A stretch of DNA of 5,640 nt from positions 1-5,640 of the forward strand of contig JADGPH010000185.1 of assembly GCA_017882555.1 (NCBI GenBank), in the 5' to 3' direction. The stretch is from Thermoleophilia bacterium. GTDB lineage: Bacteria > Actinomycetota > Thermoleophilia > Miltoncostaeales > Miltoncostaeaceae. Below the pieces are notes generated by a model. It was given only the letters and a program-made list of their open reading frames with translations. It ran no database searches and was not told the DNA's origin. Positions 1-5,640 of this stretch are shown in pieces; position 1 is the first letter of the stretch; each line of letters opens with the position of its first letter. The position numbers and the translations under genes are program-made.

Positions 1-3000
1 CTCGAGGCCCAGACCGCCCACATGCTGCGTGAGGTCCACCACCAGTTTGTGGGCTGGCCGCAGGCGCTCGATGATCTGCATGCCCGCGCCATGGGCGATT
101 TCTCGCACTACAGCGCGCACCCCAAAGGACCCGAGGGCGTCGGCGTCTTCTGTGATCTGTATGCCAAAGCGCTCTCCGAGTCTCCCCAACGGCTGCGCCC
201 TGACGCCGGGCGGCGATACCTGTACTACCTCACCAAGGTGGCAACCGACGCGAGCCCGGAGACCTTCGGCCGGTTCGCACCGGTCATCGCCGCGGCGCTG
301 CGGCGATTCGGTGAGGTCACCGCGTCGATGCCGAGCCTGGTGGTGTCGATGTCGCCCCACATCCGACGGCTGGCACGGGTCCTGATTGCGCGCGACGATG
401 CGGGCCAAGCCCGCGAGTTTGGGTTGTGGCTGCTGGTGACGAGCCTCTCGCAGGTTGATCGCGCCTTCTCGCAAGGAGAAGATCCCGCGGTCTGGTGGGC
501 GCGCAATATCGGTGGGCCCGTCCCAGCGACGTTTGCCGGGATCAGCCACGCGCGACTCTCCGGTTGGGGCGCGGCGCTGCGCGCAATGTCGGCGTCGGCT
601 CCCCTGAGCGCACACGCCGATGCCCTGTTGGCGATCCCCGACGCCGGCGAGCTCGCCAGGGCATTTCTTGACGCTGCCGATGTGGCGTGTGGGGATGGCA
701 CCCGGCCGCATGGCCCCCGCGACGGGCTGCGGTGGCTCCTGGACATCCTCGGCCGCCCCGTGCTCGAGCCCGTCCACGAGATGGCGCTGCGTCAAGTGCG
801 CCGCCGGGCATCGGAGCTGGTGACGACGGGTCCGATCGATGAGCGAATCGAGGTCGTGCGTGACGTCTGTGGGCTCTTACGCCGCCAGGGATTTGCCTAC
901 CCCGAGACCGCGCACAGCGTGATCGAACAGATTGGTCGCGATGTCATGGCGACCGGTGACGGCGCGCTCGCCGGAGCGATGATCGACGAGATCCTCGCGA
1001 TCGACTTCGGCTACCCGGACTTCGCCGGGTTCACCGACGAATGGCAGGTACGGGTCAACCCGGGCCACATGCGCAGCATTCGGACCTACCTGCGCATCAT
1101 CGAGGTCGACCCGGTGCTCGCGCGGCCACTGCTGGTCGCGCTCGTCGCCCATCTGCGCTTGGGCGGGGTTCTAGTGAGTGACACCGATCTGTTTCAGCGG
1201 GATATCTCCGCGCTGTTGTCGTGCGATATCGGGCCGGTCTACCTCTACGTCAAACAACTGGTGCGCCTGTTTCCCGTTTACCACAGCGAGATTGGCGCCG
1301 AAGGTGCACTCCGCGACGCCTCGACCCGCCTCGACGAGCTCGAAGGCCGGCGCGACCACGTCTTTCACTTCCTGCGTAAGCAATGCCATGTCGAGTCAAA
1401 CTCCGAGATGGTCGCCTTCACCGACGAGGTGATCCGGTTGTGTGCGACCGGGGACCCGGTGCCGCTGGAGCGGTATCTTCCGCCCGAGATCTACGACGAG
1501 CTCGTGGCCCACACCAACCGGGAGTCGATCCGGGCAGTGCTTGCCGCGCTGACGGCCGACGGAACCTCGACCGACGACCTGGCCCAGCGGGATCCGGATG
1601 AGCTCGAGGCGCACATCGCGCGCCTGGACGCCGGCGACGAGATCGCCCGCGAGGAAGTCCGGCTGCTCTTTCGCGTGCGCCGGGAGATCGTGCGCAAGTA
1701 TCGGTTGGATCCCGGCGACGCGGTCATGCGGTTACGCACCGTGCCCGGAATCTCGGCGGCGTTCGTTCGCCAGCTGGAGGAGGACCTTGAGACCGGCCAG
1801 TACGAGGCGGCGCTCGACGGGCTACTCACGGCGCTCGAGGTCCTAAAGACGATCATCGAGCGCCCGGGGCCCGTCGAGGCGATCGAGGACATCTACCACA
1901 AGCGTCACATCGCCGCCGGTATCCCCAGCATGTATGGCTCCTACCGTGAAGCGCGCTTTGAGGCGATGGGTCTCACCTTGCGGCTGGAAGCCCTGGCGGC
2001 GGCGCTGGGTGAGCGGGCGGTCGAGGACCTCGCGCTGCGGCCGCTCGATCACGCGCGCTTGGTGCGGATCGCCAATTGGTTCCATTTGCTGCTGCGCGCC
2101 GTGCGGATCGAGGGCTTTCGTGCCCAGGGCCTGATCCACTGTGTGGCGATGTTCGACGAGGCGCTGGACGCTCCCGGTACGACCCTCGACCAGTACATCA
2201 ATATCTTCTGGCTCGCCTCTCGGAATCTCGAGACGCTGGTGGATGCGCGGATCTTGAGTGTCTACGACGAGTCCGCGGGCGGCGTGATCGCGGGCATGCT
2301 TGAGCAGGGTCGGATCGAGGGGCCGGTGGGAGTGTCTGCCGAGCAGGCGGCGCTGGCGATCTCCGAAGGCTTGGAGCGCGACCTGATCGCTGAGAGCTTC
2401 GGGCTGCAGCGCCTGGACGCGTTGATTGGCCGGGTCCTGCGCGCAATCGAAGATCAACGCGCCATCGGACCCACGGTCGCCGGAGCACCCCGCCAGGTCC
2501 CCGGGTCCGTTTCGGAGATCCTTGCGATCGACGACCCCAGCGGCACGGCGGGCGTCGTGGCGCTGGGCAATAAGGGATTCATGCTGCGGCGGATGCAGTC
2601 GCTGGGATTTCCGGTCCCCGACGGGTTCATGCTGACGACCGCGTTCGTGCGCGCGTGCTTCTATGAGGACGCGAGGCCCGTTGACGCCGCGCTATCGGCG
2701 CGGATCGCCGCTCAGGTCGCGGTCCTGGAAGCGCAGACGCAGCGTCGGTTCGGTGACCCGTCGCGGCCCCTGCTGTTGTCGGTGCGGGGCGGGTCCCCGG
2801 TGAGCATGCCGGGGATGCTCGAGACCTATTTGAACGTCGGCATGAATCTCGCGGTCGCGGAAGGTCTCGCGGCCCAAACGGGGCGCGAGTGGGCGGCCTG
2901 GGATGCCTTCCGGCGCCTGCTGCAGTTCTGGGGAATGAGCTGCGGCCTGCACCGCGACCAGTTCGATCACCTGATGGAGGTCGCCAAGGCGCGCTCCGGG

Positions 3001-4044
3001 GCCACCAAGAAGGCGCAGTTGTCGGTTCACGGGATGCGCGAGGTCGCACTCGAATATCGTCAGCTGCTCATCGACCACGATACGCCGCTGATCGAGGATC
3101 CCCACGAGCAGCTCATTGCGTGTATCGGCCACGTCGGTCAATCATGGAACGCCGCCGCCGCACGGATGTATCGCCGTGAGCTCGGGATCGCCAACGAATG
3201 GGGCAGCGCGGTGATCGTGCAGGCGATGGTGTTCGGCAACATTGGTCAGCGTTCGGGGACCGGGGTTGTGCTCACCCGCCATCCGGTCTACGAGACCAGT
3301 GGCGTGCAGCTCTACGGTGACTTCGTGGTGCAGGCCCAAGGTGACGACGTCGTCACCGGCCTCGTCGAGACCTTTCCGGTGACCGAGGCCCAGCGGCTCA
3401 GCGAGCCCGACCATGGCCCGCATTCGCTGGAGCGCGATTTCCCGGAGATCTACCAGGGCGTGCTCGATGCCGCCGAGGTGCTCGTGACCGAGCAGGGGAT
3501 GAACCATCAGGAAATCGAGTTCACCTTTGAGGGCGATCGGCGCGAGGACCTGTACCTGCTGCAAACCCGCGACGCCGTCACCACGGCGCGCGGGGTACTG
3601 CAGGCGTTCATCCCGACACCCGCCCTTGAAGCCGCACGTATTGCCACCGGGATCGGAGTGGGCGGCGGTGCCCTTTGCGGTCGGGTCGCCCACAGCCAAG
3701 CCGAGCTCGACGTGTTGGCGCGCGACTACCCCGACGAGCCGCGGATTCTGTTGCGACGGGACACGGTGCCCGATGACATCCCCTTGGTCGTGCAGGTCGA
3801 CGGACTCCTCACCGCGCTCGGCGGCGCGACCAGCCACGCCGCCGTCGCCGCCAAGCGGCTCGGGAAGACCTGCGTGGTTGGCTGTCGACCCTTTATCGTG
3901 GGCCCATCGGGCGCGCCTTCCCGCCTCGGTGACCATCTCGTACGCTGTGGCGACATGATCTCGATCTCGGGTGTCGACGGCTCCGTGCGACTCGGCGCGC
4001 ACCCGACGACCGAGGTGGTTGTGCGGGGTCGGGCACAGCAGTGA
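1..4044 (+). CDS. Large PPDK-like protein: unknown helical N-terminal region + ATP-grasp + phosphohistidine domain, no PEP/pyruvate barrel (5' partial)
   Basis: Probable ATP-dependent dikinase/phosphotransferase of the PPDK/PEP-synthase superfamily, cytosolic, acceptor unknown. Residues are numbered from the ATG at 22. The frame is open to base 1 with no stop, and that ATG has no well-placed ribosome site, so the true start probably lies upstream. Residues 1 to about 812 match nothing I recognise; they look helical, with no signal peptide or membrane segment. A Pro/Gly/Ala-rich linker (about 813-831) follows. Residues about 849-1190 are a PPDK-type ATP-grasp: GNKGF with K851 (PPDK Lys22), SVRGG with R922 (Arg92) and SMPGML, MVFGN (1069-1073), SGTGV and TRHP (1078-1088), EIEF with E1166 (Glu323), and LQTR with Q1181 and R1183 (Gln335, Arg337). 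Residues about 1200-1330 are the phosphohistidine domain, with GGATSHAAV and catalytic H1272 (His455). The protein ends where PPDK would enter its PEP/pyruvate barrel. Only 25 bp separate it from the dehydrogenase gene, so the barrel is not simply split off downstream. Domain calls are strong; overall function is open. Confidence 0.93.
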   Translation, partial: LEAQTAHMLREVHHQFVGWPQALDDLHARAMGDFSHYSAHPKGPEGVGVFCDLYAKALSESPQRLRPDAGRRYLYYLTKVATDASPETFGRFAPVIAAALRRFGEVTASMPSLVVSMSPHIRRLARVLIARDDAGQAREFGLWLLVTSLSQVDRAFSQGEDPAVWWARNIGGPVPATFAGISHARLSGWGAALRAMSASAPLSAHADALLAIPDAGELARAFLDAADVACGDGTRPHGPRDGLRWLLDILGRPVLEPVHEMALRQVRRRASELVTTGPIDERIEVVRDVCGLLRRQGFAYPETAHSVIEQIGRDVMATGDGALAGAMIDEILAIDFGYPDFAGFTDEWQVRVNPGHMRSIRTYLRIIEVDPVLARPLLVALVAHLRLGGVLVSDTDLFQRDISALLSCDIGPVYLYVKQLVRLFPVYHSEIGAEGALRDASTRLDELEGRRDHVFHFLRKQCHVESNSEMVAFTDEVIRLCATGDPVPLERYLPPEIYDELVAHTNRESIRAVLAALTADGTSTDDLAQRDPDELEAHIARLDAGDEIAREEVRLLFRVRREIVRKYRLDPGDAVMRLRTVPGISAAFVRQLEEDLETGQYEAALDGLLTALEVLKTIIERPGPVEAIEDIYHKRHIAAGIPSMYGSYREARFEAMGLTLRLEALAAALGERAVEDLALRPLDHARLVRIANWFHLLLRAVRIEGFRAQGLIHCVAMFDEALDAPGTTLDQYINIFWLASRNLETLVDARILSVYDESAGGVIAGMLEQGRIEGPVGVSAEQAALAISEGLERDLIAESFGLQRLDALIGRVLRAIEDQRAIGPTVAGAPRQVPGSVSEILAIDDPSGTAGVVALGNKGFMLRRMQSLGFPVPDGFMLTTAFVRACFYEDARPVDAALSARIAAQVAVLEAQTQRRFGDPSRPLLLSVRGGSPVSMPGMLETYLNVGMNLAVAEGLAAQTGREWAAWDAFRRLLQFWGMSCGLHRDQFDHLMEVAKARSGATKKAQLSVHGMREVALEYRQLLIDHDTPLIEDPHEQLIACIGHVGQSWNAAAARMYRRELGIANEWGSAVIVQAMVFGNIGQRSGTGVVLTRHPVYETSGVQLYGDFVVQAQGDDVVTGLVETFPVTEAQRLSEPDHGPHSLERDFPEIYQGVLDAAEVLVTEQGMNHQEIEFTFEGDRREDLYLLQTRDAVTTARGVLQAFIPTPALEAARIATGIGVGGGALCGRVAHSQAELDVLARDYPDEPRILLRRDTVPDDIPLVVQVDGLLTALGGATSHAAVAAKRLGKTCVVGCRPFIVGPSGAPSRLGDHLVRCGDMISISGVDGSVRLGAHPTTEVVVRGRAQQ

Positions 4045-4057
4045 TCGGCGACACGAA

Positions 4058-4064
4058 AAGGAGG
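4058..4064 (+). promoter_or_regulatory. Strong Shine-Dalgarno site that fixes the dehydrogenase start
   Basis: AAGGAGG lies 5 nt before the ATG at 4070, in a purine-rich run (4056-4066). It is nearly the full anti-16S complement. It decides the start: the same frame is open further upstream, with an ATG at 3971, but that would overlap the preceding gene by 74 bp and add 33 residues unlike any GAPDH before the Rossmann fold. No promoter can be seen in the 25-bp gap, so translation is probably from a shared mRNA. Confidence 0.9.
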
Positions 4065-4069
4065 GATCG

Positions 4070-5326
4070 ATGACCGGATCGCGGCAGGCGCATCCTCTTG
4101 GGATCAACGGCTTGGGACGGATCGGGAAGCTCTCCGTCTGGCACCACGCGGCCCGGGGCCATTTTCCGAGCCTTGTCGTCAACGTTGGGCGCCTGGTGGG
4201 CCGAGACTTGGAGGCCGTGTGCGGGGTCATCCAGAATGACTCGACCTACGGCAATATGGACCGTTTTCTTTTCGGCATCTCGGCACAGCCGAGTGTCAAG
4301 ATCATCGATCGTGAGCGGCACATTCTGGAGGTCGCCGGCGTCCCAGTGACGGTGTTGCAGGAGGCACGGAACCCCTCAGACATCGACTGGCACCACCATG
4401 GCGTGCGGGTCGTCGTCGACACCACCGGGGCGTTTGATGACCCGACCTACCCCGAAGGGGTCCCGGGTGGGTCGCTGCGGGGGCACTTGGGCGCCGGGGC
4501 GGAGAAGGTCATCTACAGCGCGGCGTTCAAGCCGCACGGTGGCGTGATGCCGCCCGATTGCGTGACGCTGATCAACGGCATCAACCACGATGCCTTCGAC
4601 CCGACACGCCACCACGTGATCTCGGCGGCCTCGTGTACCACGACCGCCCTGGCCCACATGGTCAAGCCGTTGCTCGAGAGCATGGAAGCCTCGAAGATCA
4701 TGACCGCCTCGATGAGCACCGTGCACGCGGTGACCAACTCCCAGACGGTGCTCGATGCGGTGCCCGGCGCGGGCGCGAAGGACCTGCGCCGGACGCGGAG
4801 CGTCTTGAACAGCATGGTGCTGACCTCGACCAATGCCGCGCGCGCACTCGAAGAGGTCCTGCCCGAGATCCGCGAGATCGGCTTCATGGCGGACTCGGTG
4901 CGGATCCCGATTCCGACCGAGTCGCTGATAATCCTGAACGTCACCTTCCAGACCCGACTGGATACGAACGGCAACCCGGTGATCAACCGCGAGTCTCTCA
5001 ACGGCATCTACCAGGCGACCGCCCGCGGCGCGCAGGCGGGCCTGTTGGTGTACAGCGACGTCCAAAACGTGCCGAGGGACGTCACGGGCATGCGGGCGGC
5101 GGTCGTCGTGGAAGGCACCGAGAACCATACTCGCACTGGGTTTGTTGAGATCGACCTTGCGTCCTTACCCGGCATGCCGGAGGACGTACTGGCCCAGTTG
5201 GGTGCGCCTGCAGTGCGCGTGCCGGTGACCCACGCCAAGGTGTTCGGGTGGTACGACAACGAATACGGCAGCTACACCAACATGCTTGCCGATCTCACCG
5301 TGCACGTGGCCGAGAGTCTGCTGTAG
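4070..5326 (+). CDS. gap: Glyceraldehyde-3-phosphate dehydrogenase, long divergent form
   Basis: Phosphorylating GAPDH: interconverts glyceraldehyde 3-phosphate and 1,3-bisphosphoglycerate with NAD(P), in the cytosolic glycolysis/gluconeogenesis/Calvin-cycle segment. Start chosen from the strong Shine-Dalgarno site, giving 418 aa against about 335 for classical enzymes. Seen in order: Rossmann motif GINGLGRIG (residues 11-19); nucleophile Cys189 in SAASCTTTA; general-base His219 in STVHAVTN; the S-loop/phosphate-site region DLRRTRSVLN followed by TSTNAARA; a conserved Arg in VRIPIP; and WYDNEYG (394-400) near the C-terminus. Oddities: VVNVG replaces the usual VNDL, so the Asp that normally favours NAD over NADP appears to be Val39. 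The usual CTTNC is CTTTA. TTTGAAKA is TSTNAARA. Short extra segments occur after strand two and between Cys and His. All catalytic residues are kept, so it is probably active; cofactor preference is uncertain. It resembles the long (about 420-430 aa) bacterial GAPDHs, a recollection I could not check by search. It likely shares an operon with the upstream PPDK-like gene. Confidence 0.95.
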   Translation: MTGSRQAHPLGINGLGRIGKLSVWHHAARGHFPSLVVNVGRLVGRDLEAVCGVIQNDSTYGNMDRFLFGISAQPSVKIIDRERHILEVAGVPVTVLQEARNPSDIDWHHHGVRVVVDTTGAFDDPTYPEGVPGGSLRGHLGAGAEKVIYSAAFKPHGGVMPPDCVTLINGINHDAFDPTRHHVISAASCTTTALAHMVKPLLESMEASKIMTASMSTVHAVTNSQTVLDAVPGAGAKDLRRTRSVLNSMVLTSTNAARALEEVLPEIREIGFMADSVRIPIPTESLIILNVTFQTRLDTNGNPVINRESLNGIYQATARGAQAGLLVYSDVQNVPRDVTGMRAAVVVEGTENHTRTGFVEIDLASLPGMPEDVLAQLGAPAVRVPVTHAKVFGWYDNEYGSYTNMLADLTVHVAESLL

Positions 5327-5333
5327 GCGCCTA
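5324..5333. repeat. 10-bp perfect palindrome containing both convergent stop codons
   Basis: TAGGCGCCTA is its own reverse complement. Its left three bases are the TAG stop of the + strand dehydrogenase gene and its right three bases are the TAG stop of the - strand permease gene, leaving GCGC as the whole intergenic space. The arms are too tight to form a useful RNA hairpin alone. It may be coincidence, since two facing TAG stops already make the outer three bases on each side complementary. Confidence 0.6.
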
Positions 5334-5640
5334 ACGCTGGGAGACGAGGAGCACGGCTCCCAGGATCGCAAGAAACGCACCGTAGACCCGGGCGAGTGGT
5401 GTGGAGGGCGTCCGGAGTGCGACCCGTGCCCCGACGTACGCGGCGGGAATCGCGGTGACCCCGTAGACCGCGACGATGCGCCAATCGATGTGGCCGAGCG
5501 CCGCGTGGGTGATCGTGCCGGGGATCGCGAGGAACGCCGAGAGCGCCAGCGATGTCGCCAGGCCGACCTTCAAGGGGACCCGCAGAACCAGCACGAAGAG
5601 CGGCGCCAGTAAGAACCCTCCGCTATTGCCGAGGAGGCCC
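5331..5640 (-). CDS. TauE/SafE-family membrane permease, C-terminal part (5' partial)
   Basis: Inner-membrane permease of the TauE/SafE (formerly DUF81) family, whose studied members are linked to export of sulfite, sulfoacetate or related anions. The - strand frame is open from the window edge to a TAG at 5333-5331, about 102 codons of a protein usually near 250 aa. A GTG at 5594 is an internal codon, since the frame continues upstream with fitting sequence. The visible part begins with the second-half family signature GLLGNSGGFLLAPLF, followed by PLKVGLATSLA. Three hydrophobic segments follow: one through the ATSLALSAFLAIPG region, one through IVAVYGVTAIPAAYVGA, and one through LARVYGAFLAILGAVLLV, before a short SQR tail. 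The family signature normally reads GxGGG; here it reads GNSGG. The gene converges on the dehydrogenase gene with 4 bp between stops, so no functional link is implied. The substrate is not determinable. Confidence 0.85.
   Translation of the reverse strand, partial: GLLGNSGGFLLAPLFVLVLRVPLKVGLATSLALSAFLAIPGTITHAALGHIDWRIVAVYGVTAIPAAYVGARVALRTPSTPLARVYGAFLAILGAVLLVSQR
5337..5363. terminator. Weak candidate bidirectional hairpin at the convergent gene ends
   Basis: CTGGGAG (5337-5343) and CTCCCAG (5357-5363) form a perfect 7-bp, GC-rich stem with a 13-nt loop, starting 10 nt past the dehydrogenase stop and lying inside the last codons of the permease gene. Neither strand has a T-run after the stem, so it is not a standard intrinsic terminator. 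It could pause polymerase, protect the 3' end of the + strand mRNA, or be chance in high-GC coding DNA. Confidence 0.25.

Noticed and set aside
3971..4069. Upstream ATG that would extend the GAPDH by 33 residues and overlap the PPDK-like gene
   Set aside because: The extension is translated from the end of the previous gene in another frame, contains no GAPDH-like sequence, and the strong Shine-Dalgarno site points to the ATG at 4070.
3985..4069. Possibility that the PPDK-like gene is a full PPDK broken by a recent frameshift or nonsense mutation
   Set aside because: No barrel-like sequence is seen in any frame between the stop at 4044 and the GAPDH start, and the long N-terminal region is not found in ordinary PPDK, so the architecture looks native.
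3142..4230. Long open frame on the - strand (362 codons) opposite the end of the PPDK-like gene and the start of the GAPDH gene
   Set aside because: It is antisense to two genes with clear family motifs, crosses their boundary, is rich in Arg/Pro/Gly/His as expected of a high-GC shadow frame, and shows no recognisable domain.
4376..5128. Open frame of 250 codons on the - strand opposite the GAPDH gene
   Set aside because: Shadow of the GAPDH gene: composition heavy in Arg, His, Val and Asp, with no domain or motif I recognise.
4558..5148. Open frame of 196 codons on the + strand inside the GAPDH gene
   Set aside because: Out of frame with strong GAPDH motifs, and its product is Arg/Asp/Gly-rich low-complexity sequence typical of a shifted high-GC frame.
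5286..5612. Open frame of 108 codons on the + strand across the GAPDH 3' end and the permease gene
   Set aside because: Its product is charged low-complexity sequence, while the opposite strand encodes convincing TauE/SafE membrane segments over the same bases.

Overview
The window is high-GC, densely coding DNA of bacterial type, most likely from a proteobacterium. That placement rests on base composition, a strong Shine-Dalgarno site and protein resemblance only; no genus can be assigned from what is visible. It holds three protein genes and almost no non-coding sequence: two tandem genes on the + strand and one convergent gene on the - strand. The first and last genes run off the window edges. 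I saw no RNA gene, mobile element, CRISPR array or promoter.

Positions 1-4044 (+) encode the end, and probably nearly all, of a very large protein (1,347 codons visible). Its C-terminal third is clearly the ATP-grasp nucleotide-binding domain and the swivelling phosphohistidine domain of pyruvate,phosphate dikinase (PPDK). The PEP/pyruvate TIM barrel that should follow is absent. In its place the protein carries about 830 residues of unrecognised, apparently helical sequence at the N-terminal side. The nucleotide-binding and phosphohistidine residues are intact, so the protein should be able to autophosphorylate, but its final phosphoryl acceptor is unknown. This is the most interesting object in the window.

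Positions 4070-5326 (+) encode a long, divergent glyceraldehyde-3-phosphate dehydrogenase (418 aa against about 335 usually). It starts 25 bp after the dikinase-like gene, behind an almost perfect Shine-Dalgarno site, so the two are probably co-transcribed. This suggests, without proving it, that the dikinase-like protein works in or on central carbon metabolism near the triose-phosphate/PEP steps.

Positions 5331-5640 (-) encode the C-terminal part of a TauE/SafE-family membrane permease. It converges on the dehydrogenase gene with only 4 bp between the stop codons. Both stops lie inside a 10-bp perfect palindrome, and a 7-bp-stem hairpin follows. TauE/SafE proteins are often linked to export of sulfite or organosulfonates, but the substrate here cannot be read from the sequence.
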